Shown: positions 1 to 8,667 of the stretch, in pieces
How positions within the stretch are numbered: the stretch's first letter is position 1
How the letters are laid out: each line of letters starts with the position of its first letter
Origin: Actinomadura syzygii
GTDB lineage: Bacteria; Actinomycetota; Actinomycetes; Streptosporangiales; Streptosporangiaceae
Assembly: GCF_008085905.1 (NCBI RefSeq)
Contig: NZ_VSFF01000002.1
Span: 186,001-250,000, forward strand
Reading direction: 5' to 3'
DNA: 64,000 bases
Program-made: the position numbers and the translations under genes
Notes under the pieces: generated by a model
The model's input: the letters and a program-made list of their open reading frames with translations, nothing else
Databases searched by the model: none
What the model was told of the DNA's origin: nothing

Positions 1-1
1 G

Positions 2-502
2 GAGCGCCGCCTCGCCGAGCTGCCCGGCATAGACCCGGAGCGCGTCGTCATGTGCCCGGACGGCCGCGAGGGCCCCTACACCCGCTTCATGAAGTTCCGC
101 GCCATGGACTGCTGGACGCACGAGCAGGACGTCCGGCGCGCGGTCGGCCGTCCAGGCAACCTCGACGCCCCGGCCGCGCGGTGCTTCTGGGAGCTGATGA
201 GCCCCGGCCTGCCGCGTGTGGTGGCGCGGAAGGCGAGCGCGGAGCCCGGCCGGTCGGTCGCGTTCCGGATCTCCGGCCCGCCCTCCTACGACGTGGCCGT
301 CCGGGTGGATGACGACGGCCGCGGCCACCTCGCCGAGCCCGCCGACGCGGGCGCCGACCCGGCGGCCGAGCTGGGCATGGACTGGGAGACCTACGTCCGG
401 CTGACCGCCGGGCGGTGCGCGCCCGGCGCCGTCACGGTGACCGTGAAAGGCGACCGCGAGCTGGCCTCGCGGGTGCTCACCGCCATGGCGATGACGCCCT
501 AG
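2..502 (+). CDS. Maleylpyruvate isomerase family (mycothiol-dependent, DinB-like) protein, 5' partial
   Basis: The frame is open at the left edge, so the N-terminus is missing; 166 residues are visible. The segment CWTHEQDVRRAVGRPG matches the end of the DinB-like N-terminal domain of the mycothiol-dependent maleylpyruvate isomerase family, where this His is a usual metal ligand. The rest looks like the small C-terminal SCP2-like domain of the same family. Substrate cannot be told; many members act as mycothiol transferases. Its stop overlaps the stop of the convergent SnoaL-like gene by 4 bases. Confidence 0.7.
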   Translation, partial: ERRLAELPGIDPERVVMCPDGREGPYTRFMKFRAMDCWTHEQDVRRAVGRPGNLDAPAARCFWELMSPGLPRVVARKASAEPGRSVAFRISGPPSYDVAVRVDDDGRGHLAEPADAGADPAAELGMDWETYVRLTAGRCAPGAVTVTVKGDRELASRVLTAMAMTP

Positions 503-1014
503 CCGTCCTCCGGTTCGGGACGGTGCCGGACGGCCCCCGGGAAGTGCGAGGCGAGCAGGTCGGGCGACTCCTCGCGGCCGTCCAGGACGCGGCTCGTCCG
601 GTTCGCCACCCGCCAGCCGAGCGGCGTGCGGCGGAGCCGCCAGCGGTTCGCGGTGGCACGGCGCACCAGGAAGCCGTCCGGGCCGTGCACGATCATCAGG
701 GTGTAGCCGGTCGCGGTCGCCTCGTCGCCGGACACGATGACGTGCGGCGGCCCGGCGAAGTGCGCGCAGCCCCCGGCGATCCAGCCCTGGTGGCCCTCGG
801 AGCGGACCATCGCCTCGACCTCCGCGCGGCCGGACATCAGCAGCTCGTCCACGTCGTAGACGCCGTCCTCGCCCCACAGCGCGGCGACGTCGGCGGCGCA
901 GCCGCTGTCCACCAGCGGGGCGTAGGAGAGGATCAGCCGGGTGACGGCGCGTTCGTCCTCCAGGTGGCGGAGCCGCGCCTCCAGCGCGTTCAGCCGGGCC
1001 TCGACGTCGGTCAT
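499..1014 (-). CDS. SnoaL/NTF2-like fold protein
   Basis: The 171-residue protein begins with a short charged helix (about residues 1-22). It continues with the pattern ILSYAPLVDSG and ALWGEDGVYDVD typical of the SnoaL-like alpha+beta barrel, a fold used by polyketide cyclases, ketosteroid isomerases and many hydratases. Its start overlaps the stop of the upstream LLM oxidoreductase gene by 4 bases (ATGA), so the two are translationally coupled. Next to steroid genes, a role in handling a ring intermediate is possible, but no catalytic residue pattern proves it. Confidence 0.7.
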   Translation of the reverse strand: MTDVEARLNALEARLRHLEDERAVTRLILSYAPLVDSGCAADVAALWGEDGVYDVDELLMSGRAEVEAMVRSEGHQGWIAGGCAHFAGPPHVIVSGDEATATGYTLMIVHGPDGFLVRRATANRWRLRRTPLGWRVANRTSRVLDGREESPDLLASHFPGAVRHRPEPEDG

Positions 1015-1886
1015 CGCTCCTCCCCGAAGGTCAGCTCGAACGGGTCGGCCAGCTCGCGCAGCGCGGCGAGCTGGTCGCGGTAGTGGGCGGGGGACGTGGA
1101 CGCGAACCGGGCGCCCGCGATCGTCGCGCCCGCCTCGCGCAGTTCGGCGAGGGCGGCGCCGGTCGCGTCCGGGTCGCCGATCGGGTCCAGCGGGCGGGAC
1201 GTCCCGAGCACCACGTCGAACCCGGCCGGGACGTCGGCGTCCGCGAGCATCGAGGCGAGCGTGCCGAGCGGCAGCCCGAACGGCACCCAGCCGTCGGCGT
1301 CCAGCGCGCGGCGCAGCGAGCGGGCCGTCCGGCCGCCGATCCAGATCGGGACGCGCTCCTGCACGGCGTGCGGCTCGACGACCAGCCCGCCGAAGTCGTA
1401 GAACTCGCCGTGGTACTCCGGCAGCCGCTTCGACAGGGACGCGCGGAGCGCGGCGATCGCGTCGTCCGCGCGGGCGCCGCGGTCCGCGAACGGGGCGCCG
1501 AGCAGCGCGAACTCCTCCTGGAGGCTGCCGACGCCGAGGCCGAGCGTGAGCCGCCCGCCGCTGACCCGGTCGAGCGTCCCGTACCGCTTGGCGATGGCGA
1601 GCGGGTGGTGGTAGCCGACCACGAGGACGTGCGTGGCGAGCCGGATCCGGGACGTCCGCGCCGCGATGTGCCCGAACGTGGCGAGCGGGTCCCAGTAGAC
1701 CCCGCCGCGCTGCTCGGCCGCCTCGATCGGGACGGCGACGTGCTCGCTGCAGCTCAGATGGTGGTAGCCGAGCCGGTCGGCGGTCTCGGCGATCCGCGCG
1801 ATGTCCTCGATGCCCGCGTCCCGCTCCCAGGCGGCGGGTCCGGGCGGCGGCTGCGCCACCACCGGTGTGACGATGCCGACACGCAT
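1011..1886 (-). CDS. LLM-class F420-dependent oxidoreductase
   Basis: This 291-residue luciferase-like protein has the N-terminal strand MRVGIVTPV, the GYHHLSCSEHV segment and the GRLTLGLGVG segment typical of the F420-dependent LLM family. The start at 1886 was preferred over the longer frame because GAGGGGAG lies just upstream and the family begins with this strand. Such enzymes use F420 for hydride transfer; the substrate is unknown. A weak KstR-like half site (1905-1918) sits 19 bases upstream of the start. Confidence 0.8.
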   Translation of the reverse strand: MRVGIVTPVVAQPPPGPAAWERDAGIEDIARIAETADRLGYHHLSCSEHVAVPIEAAEQRGGVYWDPLATFGHIAARTSRIRLATHVLVVGYHHPLAIAKRYGTLDRVSGGRLTLGLGVGSLQEEFALLGAPFADRGARADDAIAALRASLSKRLPEYHGEFYDFGGLVVEPHAVQERVPIWIGGRTARSLRRALDADGWVPFGLPLGTLASMLADADVPAGFDVVLGTSRPLDPIGDPDATGAALAELREAGATIAGARFASTSPAHYRDQLAALRELADPFELTFGEER

Positions 1887-2014
1887 CGGTGCTCCCCTCG
1901 TCGCAGGAAAACGTTCTATCACGGCGTTTCGCGCGCGACGCGGGCCGGGTCGGGCCCGGGAAGCTCGTGCTGACCTCGCTTTACGCCCCCTCTTCCCAGG
2001 AGACCAAGCGGTTG

Positions 2015-2040
2015 CTAGATTCCAGATAACCAGAATTCAT
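2015..2040. promoter_or_regulatory. Candidate operator upstream of the IclR gene
   Basis: An AT-rich imperfect inverted repeat, ATTC at 2019-2022 mirrored by GAAT at 2033-2036, lies 25 bases before the IclR start. The reverse complement of its right part reads ATGAATTCTGG, which recurs at 11630-11640 before the AhpD-like gene. It could be an autoregulatory IclR site or a site for the Rrf2 regulator. Confidence 0.4.
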
Positions 2041-2064
2041 TTCAGTTGTTCTCTGGGAGGTGCG

Positions 2065-3000
2065 ATGACCGAGGTCATGGCGTCCGGATCACCGCCGCGA
2101 CCGGCGCAGTCGGTGCGACCGGCGCAGTCGCCGCCGTCGATGATCGAGCGGATGACGCTGATCCTGGACGCGTTCAGCGGCCCGACCGCCCGGCTGACCC
2201 TGGAGGACGTCGCCCGCCGCACCGGGCTGCCGCGCTCCACCGCGCACCGGATCCTGGACCAGCTCGTCCGGCAGCGCTGGCTCGCGCACCACTCGTTCGG
2301 CTACGGCCTCGGGCAGCGCGCCCTCGGGCTCGGCGGCCGGGACGGCGGGCACGGCAGGGTCCGCGAGGCGGCGGCGCCGCTGTTGCACGAGTTGCAGGTC
2401 ACCACCGGGCTCGTCGCGCACCTCGCCGTCCTGGACGGCGCCGAGGTCTACTACCTGGACAAGCTCGGCGGGCGGCTCGCCGCGTCCGTGCCGTCCCGGG
2501 TCGGCGGGCGGGCGCCCGCGCACTGCACCGCGCTCGGCAAGGCGATGCTCGCCTGGCTGGAGCCCGAGCGGGTGGACGCGCTGCTCGGCCCCGAGATCAC
2601 CCGGCTCACCAGCCGCACCATCGGCGAGATCCGGACGCTGCACCAGGAGCTGCACCGGATCCGGCAGCGCCGCGGGCTGGCCTTCGAGCGCGGCGAGTCC
2701 TTCCCCGGCATCGCGTGCGTGGCCGCGGCGATCCGCGGCCCGGAGGGCCCGGTCGCGGGGATCTCGCTGGTCGGCGACATCCGCGCGCCGCTGGAGAACG
2801 TCGCGCCGCTGGTCGTCACGGCGGCGCGGGAGACGTCGCGGATCCTGTTCCCCGGCCTCGGGGCGACGACGCGCGGCGGCGGCCGGGCGGGCGCTCGGGC
2901 CCGGCGGAGCGCGGCCGAGCGCGGCGCGGAGGCGGCGACGTGGTCGCCGGAGACGATGAACCGGCTGCTCGCCGTGGACGGCCGCGGCGACTGGATGTGA
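2065..3000 (+). CDS. IclR-family transcriptional regulator
   Basis: 311 residues. A winged helix-turn-helix is visible at about residues 26-90 (LTLEDVARRTGLPRSTAHR). It is followed by the IclR effector domain with the conserved ALGKAMLAWL segment and the late GIACVAAAIRG segment. The start at 2065 is set by the GGGAGG ribosome site. It lies between the LLM oxidoreductase and the hsaB/hsaD region, so a role in steroid or aromatic-acid control is likely but inferred. The C-terminal 40 residues are a low-complexity Arg/Ala tail, longer than usual. Confidence 0.85.
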   Translation: MTEVMASGSPPRPAQSVRPAQSPPSMIERMTLILDAFSGPTARLTLEDVARRTGLPRSTAHRILDQLVRQRWLAHHSFGYGLGQRALGLGGRDGGHGRVREAAAPLLHELQVTTGLVAHLAVLDGAEVYYLDKLGGRLAASVPSRVGGRAPAHCTALGKAMLAWLEPERVDALLGPEITRLTSRTIGEIRTLHQELHRIRQRRGLAFERGESFPGIACVAAAIRGPEGPVAGISLVGDIRAPLENVAPLVVTAARETSRILFPGLGATTRGGGRAGARARRSAAERGAEAATWSPETMNRLLAVDGRGDWM

Positions 3001-3039
3001 CGACGGGCCCCGGACCCGGCCCACGTCTCGGTCCGCGGG

Positions 3040-3633
3040 TCAGCCCCAGCCCCAGCGGTCGCCGACGCCCCACGGGTCCGGCGCGATCGGCGCGTCCGGC
3101 TCGTTGATCCCGAACCGGCTGCGGAAGAACACCATCGGACGCCGCCAGGCGCCGTCCCGGACGTCGTGCCGCTCGATCCCGAGGACACGCCCGATCACCA
3201 CCTCGTGGTCGCCCGCCCGGTGCACGCCGTGCACGACCGCGTGCACGCAGAGCAGGACGTTCGGCAGCACGGGAGTGCCCCAGGGCGACACCTCCCAGTC
3301 CAGGCCGTCGAACTTGGCGCCCCGGCTCGACCCGAACCGCTCGCAAAGCTCGCGCTGCTCCTCGGCGAGGACGTTGACGCAGAACCGTCCCGCCGACCGG
3401 ATCCGCGGCCACGACCGGCCGCGGACGTCCGCGCAGAACAGGATCAGCGGCGGCTCCAGCGACACCGACGCGAACGACTGGCACGCGAACCCGACGGCCT
3501 CGCCGCCGTCGAGGGCGGTGACGACGGTGACGCCGGTGGCGAACTCCGCCATGGCCTTGCGGAACTCGGCCGGGTCGGGAGCGTCGCCGGGCGCGGTTCC
3601 GGGCTTGTCGGTGAGCGCTCGGTCGGCTGGCAT
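3040..3633 (-). CDS. hsaB: Flavin reductase component, HsaB-like
   Basis: This 197-residue flavin reductase-like protein has the FATGVTVVTA start of the FMN-binding split barrel, then GFACQSFASVSLEPPL and the GRFCVNVLAEEQ segment. In steroid degraders HsaB supplies reduced flavin to HsaA for hydroxylating 3-HSA to 3,4-DHSA. The start at 3633 has AGAGGTGG upstream; the usual family length is about 190. It faces away from hsaD across a 251-base promoter region with a clear promoter (3700-3728) and an inverted repeat. Family membership is firm; the exact partner is inferred from context. Confidence 0.8.
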   Translation of the reverse strand: MPADRALTDKPGTAPGDAPDPAEFRKAMAEFATGVTVVTALDGGEAVGFACQSFASVSLEPPLILFCADVRGRSWPRIRSAGRFCVNVLAEEQRELCERFGSSRGAKFDGLDWEVSPWGTPVLPNVLLCVHAVVHGVHRAGDHEVVIGRVLGIERHDVRDGAWRRPMVFFRSRFGINEPDAPIAPDPWGVGDRWGWG

Positions 3634-3671
3634 CTGTCCACCTCTGGGGTCGTCGCGGGGGCTGCCCACGT

Positions 3672-3688
3672 CCAGAACTCGGTTCGGG
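3672..3688. promoter_or_regulatory. Inverted repeat downstream of the hsaB promoter
   Basis: The repeat CCAGAAC-TCG-GTTCGGG is symmetric except at one position. It lies between the predicted hsaB promoter -10 box and the hsaB start codon, a typical place for a repressor site. Confidence 0.4.
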
Positions 3689-3699
3689 TCGCACGGGTG

Positions 3700-3728
3700 G
3701 TGCTAGTCAAAGTGTCCATGACGGTCAA
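3700..3728 (-). promoter_or_regulatory. Promoter of hsaB
   Basis: On the minus strand there is a TTGACC -35 box (3728-3723), a 17-base spacer and a TAGCAC -10 box (3705-3700). It reads toward hsaB with a leader of about 60 bases. Confidence 0.5.
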
Positions 3729-3798
3729 GCGCCCCGGACGGTCCCGATGAGTGGAAGACGCCGCGAACCCGGCGGGGGACGGTCGCCGTGAGACGCGC

Positions 3799-3815
3799 GT
3801 CCCGCTGATCGGGAT
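3799..3815 (+). promoter_or_regulatory. Steroid-cluster 17-bp motif, site 1 (hsaD operon)
   Basis: GTCCCGCTGATCGGGAT, an imperfect palindrome (GTCCCG, five bases, CGGGAT), lies 86 bases before the hsaD start codon. It matches five other sites beside steroid genes in this window. Confidence 0.5.
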
Positions 3816-3884
3816 CGGCGGGACGGCCCCGGCCCGGCCGCGATTACGTTCCGGGCAAGCCCATCCTCGGAGGACAGAGAGACC

Positions 3885-4754
3885 ATGCCCACGGAGTTGA
3901 CCCACGAGTCGACGTCGCGCGAACTCGCCACCGACCGGGGCGTCCTGCGCTACCACGAGGCGGGCGAGGGGCCGCCGCTGCTGATGCTGCACGGCTCGGG
4001 CCCCGGCGTCACCGGCTGGCGGAACTTCCGCGGGAACCTCGTCCGGTTCGCCGGGCACTTCCGGTGCCTGGTCCTCGAATTCCCGGGGTTCGGGGTGAGC
4101 GACCCGACCGACGAGCACCCGATGGCGGCGGCGGGCGGCGCGGTCGTCCGCTTCCTGGACGGCCTGGGCCTCGACCGGGTCGACGTGATCGGCAACTCGA
4201 TGGGCGGGATCATCGGGACGCAGGTCGCCGTGAAACACCCTGAGCGCGTCCGGCGGCTGGTCACGATCGGCGGGATCGGACGCAACATCTTCAGCCCCGG
4301 CCCCGGCGAGGGCATCAGGCTGCTGATGGAGTTCACCGACGACCCGACCCGCGAACGCCTGATCCGGTGGCTGCACTCGATGGTCTACGACCGGCGGATC
4401 GTCACCGAGGAGATGATCGAGGAGCGCTGGGAGCAGGCCACCGACCCGGACACTCTCGCCGCCGCGCGCCGCATGTACGGGTCGAAGGCGATGGCGGCCC
4501 GCGCGAAGGCGATGGCCGGTTCGGACGAGCCGCCGTACTGGGCGATGCTCCACAAGCTCAGGGCCAAGACCCTCATCACCTGGGGACGGGACGACCGCGT
4601 CAGCCCGGTCGACATGGCCCTCGTCCCGATGCGGACGATCCCCGACGTCCAGGTGAACATCTTCCCGAACTGCGGGCACTGGGTGATGATCGAGCAGAAG
4701 TCCGCCTGGGAAAGCGCCGTTCTCGCGTTCCTGACCCAGGAGGACGAATCATGA
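3885..4754 (+). CDS. hsaD: Meta-cleavage product hydrolase, HsaD-like
   Basis: This 289-residue alpha/beta hydrolase is close in length to HsaD of mycobacteria. The nucleophile elbow GNSMGG places Ser at residue 105, Asp237 lies in WGRDDRVSP, and His265 lies in CGHW, giving a complete triad. The oxyanion region HGSGPG is intact. HsaD cuts the C-C bond of 4,9-DSHA formed by HsaC. GGAGGA lies before the start. Its stop overlaps the kstD start (ATGA), so the two are coupled. Confidence 0.85.
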   Translation: MPTELTHESTSRELATDRGVLRYHEAGEGPPLLMLHGSGPGVTGWRNFRGNLVRFAGHFRCLVLEFPGFGVSDPTDEHPMAAAGGAVVRFLDGLGLDRVDVIGNSMGGIIGTQVAVKHPERVRRLVTIGGIGRNIFSPGPGEGIRLLMEFTDDPTRERLIRWLHSMVYDRRIVTEEMIEERWEQATDPDTLAAARRMYGSKAMAARAKAMAGSDEPPYWAMLHKLRAKTLITWGRDDRVSPVDMALVPMRTIPDVQVNIFPNCGHWVMIEQKSAWESAVLAFLTQEDES

Positions 4755-6412
4755 CCGGCTGGGACCACGAGTTCGACTTCGTCGTCGTGGGCAGCGGCGG
4801 CGGCGGAATGGCCGCCGCGCTCACCGCCCGCGACGCGGGAATGAGCGTGCTCGTCGTCGAGAAGGGCTCGAAGTTCGGCGGCTCCACCGGAATCTCCGGC
4901 GGCGGCATCTGGATCCCGAACAACCCGACGCTGAAATCGCGCGGCCACGACGACAGCCGCGAGTCGATCCGCCGCTACCTCGACCTGCTCACCCAGGGCC
5001 GCGTCCCGGCCGCGCGGCTCGACGCCTTCGTCGACAACGGCCCCGCCGCCATGGAACTCATCTGCAAGAGCAAATGGATGCGGTTCTTCTGGACGAAGGG
5101 CTACGCCGACTACCACCCCGAACTGGACGGCGGACGTCCGCTCGGCCGCTCCATCGAGGCGAAGCCGTTCGACACCCGCAAACTCGGCGACGACGAGAAA
5201 TACCAGCGTCCGAACAACATGAAAGGCCCGCTCGGCCTCTGGATCACCAGCAAGGACTACCACGACCTCGCGATGGCGAAGCGCACCTGGGCCGGACGCC
5301 GGGCATCGCTGGTCGCGGCGTGGCGGGTGTCGTCCAACCTCGTCCGGCGGCGGCACATGGCGACCGGCGGACGCGCGCTCGTCGCGCGGCTGCGGATGGC
5401 GCTCAAGGACGCCGGAGTCCCGCTATGGCTGAAGACCGGCATGCGGGAACTGGTCAGCGAGGACGGCCGCGTCACCGGCGTCGTCGCCGCGAAACGGGAC
5501 GGGACGACGCTGCGGATCCGCGCCCGCAAGGGCGTCCTCCTCGCGACCGGCGGGTTCGACCACAACCAGGAGATGCGCGAGCGCTACCTGCCGAAGGGCG
5601 GGCGGGAGGACTTCGCCATGGGCGCCCGGGAGAACACGGGCGACGGCATCCGCGCGGGCGAGGGACTCGGCGCCGCGCTCGACCTGATGGACGACGCCTG
5701 GTGGATGCCCGCCGTCCGGCACCCGGCCGGGGCGACGATCCCGCTCGTGTCCGAGCGCGCCATCCCGCGCCAGGTCATCGTGTCGCCGGCCGGGACGCGC
5801 TTCACCAACGAGGCCGCCCCGTACGTCAACTTCGTCCACGACCAGCTCGCGGGCGGGCACGTCCCCGCCTGGTTCGTGATGGACGCCAGGGCCCGCGCCC
5901 GCTACCCGTTCGCGCAGATCCTGCCGGGGGCGCCGATCCCGAAGGCGTTCTACGACGCGGGGATCGTGTTCAAGGCCGACACGATCGAGGCGCTCGCGAC
6001 GGCGATCGGCGTCCCGCCGGACGCCCTGGCGAAGACCGTGGAGACGTTCAACGGCCACGCCCGCGCGGGCAGGGACCCCGAGTTCGGACGCGGCGACTCC
6101 GCCTACGACCGCTACTACGGCGACCCGAACCTGCCGAACCCGAACCTGGACGTCATCGACACCGCGCCCTACTACGCCTTCCGCCTGGAGGTCGGCGACC
6201 TCGGCACGAAGGGCGGGCTGGTGTCGGACGAGCACGCCCGCGTCCTGCGCGCGGACGGCTCGGTCATCGACGGCCTGTACGTGACGGGCAACTCGTCCGC
6301 GTCGGTGATGGGCAACGAGTACGCGGGGCCGGGCGCGACGATCGGCCCGTCCATCGTGTTCGGCTACATCGCGGCGCGGCACGCCGCCGGTGCCGGAGAC
6401 GCCGGGACATGA
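4751..6412 (+). CDS. kstD: 3-ketosteroid delta1-dehydrogenase
   Basis: This 553-residue FAD flavoprotein introduces the 1,2-double bond in ring A of 3-ketosteroids. The dinucleotide fold VVVGSGGGGMAAA is at residues 11-23 and a second FAD segment, LLATGGFDHN, follows. RFTNEAAPY carries a conserved Tyr. Near the C-terminus NEYAGPGATIGP holds Tyr524 and Gly528, spaced like the catalytic Tyr487 and Gly491 of the Rhodococcus enzyme. The start is set by the ATGA overlap with hsaD; the stop overlaps kshB in the same way. Confidence 0.9.
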   Translation: MTGWDHEFDFVVVGSGGGGMAAALTARDAGMSVLVVEKGSKFGGSTGISGGGIWIPNNPTLKSRGHDDSRESIRRYLDLLTQGRVPAARLDAFVDNGPAAMELICKSKWMRFFWTKGYADYHPELDGGRPLGRSIEAKPFDTRKLGDDEKYQRPNNMKGPLGLWITSKDYHDLAMAKRTWAGRRASLVAAWRVSSNLVRRRHMATGGRALVARLRMALKDAGVPLWLKTGMRELVSEDGRVTGVVAAKRDGTTLRIRARKGVLLATGGFDHNQEMRERYLPKGGREDFAMGARENTGDGIRAGEGLGAALDLMDDAWWMPAVRHPAGATIPLVSERAIPRQVIVSPAGTRFTNEAAPYVNFVHDQLAGGHVPAWFVMDARARARYPFAQILPGAPIPKAFYDAGIVFKADTIEALATAIGVPPDALAKTVETFNGHARAGRDPEFGRGDSAYDRYYGDPNLPNPNLDVIDTAPYYAFRLEVGDLGTKGGLVSDEHARVLRADGSVIDGLYVTGNSSASVMGNEYAGPGATIGPSIVFGYIAARHAAGAGDAGT

Positions 6413-7425
6413 CCACCTTGAAGGCGCGGGTCGTCGACGTCGTCCACGAGACGGCGGACGCGCGCTCGCTCGTCCTCGAACCCGCCGAGGGCGACCGGGA
6501 CCGGTTCTCCTACCGTCCCGGGCAGTTCCTGACCGTCCGGGTCCCGGCCGGGGACGGCTGGGCGGCCCGCTGCTACTCGCTGTGCAGCTCGCCGCTCACC
6601 GACGACCGGCTGAAGGTGACGGTCAAGCGGGTGGACGGCGGCCTCGGGTCCAACTGGATCTGCGACAACGTCACGGCGGGCGACGTGCTGGAGGTGCTGC
6701 GCCCGGCGGGCACCTTCACGCCGTCCTCGCTGGACGACGACCTGCTGCTCGTCGCGGGTGGCAGCGGCATCACCCCGGTGATGTCGATCCTGAAGTCGTG
6801 CCTGGCGGGCGGGCGCGGCAGGGTCGCGCTCCTCTACGCCAACCGGGACGAACGCTCGGTGATCTTCGCGAGCGAGCTGCGCGCGTTGACCGAGCGGCAC
6901 CCCGACCGGCTGACGGTCGTCCATCTGCTGGAGTCGGTGCAGGGGCTGCCGACGTCCGCCGCCGTCCGCTCCCTGGCCCTGCCCTACTCCGGACGGCAGG
7001 CGTTCCTCTGCGGCCCGGAAGTCTTCATGGACCTGGTCACGGACGCGCTCGGCGACCTGGGGCACCGCGTCCACGTCGAACGGTTCTTCTCCCTGGAGGG
7101 CGACCCGTTCGAGGACCCCGACGAACCAGAGGCAGAGGTCAGCACCGACGCCGCCGAGATCGAGGTCGAGATCGACGGCGAGACGCGGACCGTCCCGTGG
7201 CCGAGATCCGAGCGCCTCCTCGACACCCTGCTCCGCGCCGGGGTCGACGCGCCGTTCTCGTGCCGGGAGGGCAACTGCTCCGCCTGCGCCTGCGTGGCGC
7301 TTGAGGGCGAGGTCACGCTCGACGCCAACGCGGTCCTCGACGAGCGGGACCTCGCCGACGGCCTCATCCTCGCCTGCCAGGCGAGACCGGTCAGCGACCG
7401 GCTCAAGATCACCTACGACGGCTGA
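6409..7425 (+). CDS. kshB: 3-ketosteroid 9-alpha-hydroxylase reductase component
   Basis: This 338-residue three-domain reductase has an FAD domain (YRPGQFLTVRVP, RCYSLCSSP), an NAD domain (GGSGITPVMSI, CGPEVFMD) and a C-terminal plant-type ferredoxin. The ferredoxin carries Cys285, Cys290, Cys293 and Cys323 for the 2Fe-2S cluster. KshB passes electrons from NADH to the Rieske oxygenase KshA, whose gene lies about 7 kb downstream on the other strand. Domain order and length fit KshB rather than a phenylacetate-type reductase, and the place directly after kstD supports this. Confidence 0.85.
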   Translation: MTTLKARVVDVVHETADARSLVLEPAEGDRDRFSYRPGQFLTVRVPAGDGWAARCYSLCSSPLTDDRLKVTVKRVDGGLGSNWICDNVTAGDVLEVLRPAGTFTPSSLDDDLLLVAGGSGITPVMSILKSCLAGGRGRVALLYANRDERSVIFASELRALTERHPDRLTVVHLLESVQGLPTSAAVRSLALPYSGRQAFLCGPEVFMDLVTDALGDLGHRVHVERFFSLEGDPFEDPDEPEAEVSTDAAEIEVEIDGETRTVPWPRSERLLDTLLRAGVDAPFSCREGNCSACACVALEGEVTLDANAVLDERDLADGLILACQARPVSDRLKITYDG

Positions 7426-7445
7426 ACACGGACACGGGAGAGGCG

Positions 7446-8642
7446 ATGACAGCAGGGCGGGCGAACCGCGTGCTCGACACGATCATGGAACGGGCGGAGC
7501 AGATCCGCGAGCTCGGCCCCGCCAACGAGGCCCTCGGCAGGCTGGACGACAAGGCCGCGCAGGCGCTCCGCGAGGCCGGGGTCATCCGGCAGCTCCAGCC
7601 GGAGGCGCACGGCGGACTTGAGGTCCACCCGCGCGAGTTCGCCGAGACGGTGATGGGCGTCGCCGCCCTCGACGGGTCCACCGGCTGGGTCGCGGGGATC
7701 GTCGGCGTCCACCCGTGGGAGATGGCCTACGCCGACCCGAGGGTCCGCGACGAGATCTGGGGCGACGACCCGGACGTGTGGATCGCGTCGCCCTACGCCC
7801 CGATGGGCGTCGCCCGCCCGGTGGACGGCGGCTACGTCTTCAACGGGCGCTGGCAGTTCTCGTCCGGCACCGACCACTGCGACTGGATCTTCCTCGGCGG
7901 GATGGTCGGCGACGCGGACGGCAAGGTCGCGCAGCCGCCCCGCTCCCTGCACCTCATCCTGCCCCGGTCGGACTACGAGATCGTCGAGGACTCCTGGGAC
8001 GTCGCCGGGCTCAAGGGCACCGGCAGCAAGGACGTCATCGTGAGGGACGCCTTCGTCCCCGCCTACCGGACGCTTGAGTACGGCAAGGTCGTGGACGGTT
8101 CCGCGGCGCGCGAGGCGGGGCTGACCAACCCGTCCTACCTGATGCCGTTCTCCTGCGTGTTCCCGCTCGGCATCACCTCCGCCGTCATCGGGATCGCGGA
8201 GGGCGCGCTCCACCACCACCTCGCCTACCAGCGCAACCGCGTCCAGATCACCGGCACGAAGATCAAGGACGACCCGTACGTGCTGTACGCGATCAGCGAG
8301 GCGGCGGAGGAGATCAAGGCGTCCAGGACGGCGCTGCTCGACAACTGCTCGCGCGTCTACGACCAGGTGGCGGCGGGTCGTCAGCCGACGTTCGCCGAGC
8401 GCGCGGCGGGCCGTCGCACGCAGGTTCGGGCGGCGTGGCGGGCGGTGCATGCGATGAACGAGATCGTCGTCCGGTCGGGCGGGAACGCGATGCGCAACGA
8501 CAACCCGATCCAGCGGTTCTGGCGGGACGCGCACGTCGGGCTCGCGCACGCCATTCACGTGCCCGGCGCCGTCTACCACGTGTCCGCGCTGACCGAGCTG
8601 GACATCGAGCCCCCGCACGGCCCGATGCGCTCCATGATCTGA
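7446..8642 (+). CDS. hsaA: 3-HSA 4-monooxygenase oxygenase component, HsaA-like
   Basis: This 398-residue protein has the acyl-CoA dehydrogenase-like fold used by two-component flavin monooxygenases. GSTGWVAGIVGVHPWEMAY, the GRWQFSSGTDHCDW core and a C-terminal GGNAMRNDNP loop are family marks. With reduced flavin from HsaB it hydroxylates the phenolic ring A product to a catechol. It follows kshB by 20 bases and precedes hsaC, matching the expected reaction order. A second paralog lies at 15525-16691; this one is the better hsaA candidate because it is next to hsaC. Confidence 0.85.
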   Translation: MTAGRANRVLDTIMERAEQIRELGPANEALGRLDDKAAQALREAGVIRQLQPEAHGGLEVHPREFAETVMGVAALDGSTGWVAGIVGVHPWEMAYADPRVRDEIWGDDPDVWIASPYAPMGVARPVDGGYVFNGRWQFSSGTDHCDWIFLGGMVGDADGKVAQPPRSLHLILPRSDYEIVEDSWDVAGLKGTGSKDVIVRDAFVPAYRTLEYGKVVDGSAAREAGLTNPSYLMPFSCVFPLGITSAVIGIAEGALHHHLAYQRNRVQITGTKIKDDPYVLYAISEAAEEIKASRTALLDNCSRVYDQVAAGRQPTFAERAAGRRTQVRAAWRAVHAMNEIVVRSGGNAMRNDNPIQRFWRDAHVGLAHAIHVPGAVYHVSALTELDIEPPHGPMRSMI

Positions 8643-8667
8643 ACCCACGAGGAGAGGTGCGTTCCAG

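Noticed and set aside
3013..3041. GACCCG/CGGGTC hairpin between the IclR and hsaB genes
   Set aside because: The 6-bp stem with a 17-base loop is too weak to call a terminator in DNA this rich in GC.
5074..6408. Long plus-strand frame upstream of kshB
   Set aside because: The kshB frame is open far upstream, but this part overlaps kstD in another frame and reads as low-complexity Arg/Pro; kshB starts at 6409.
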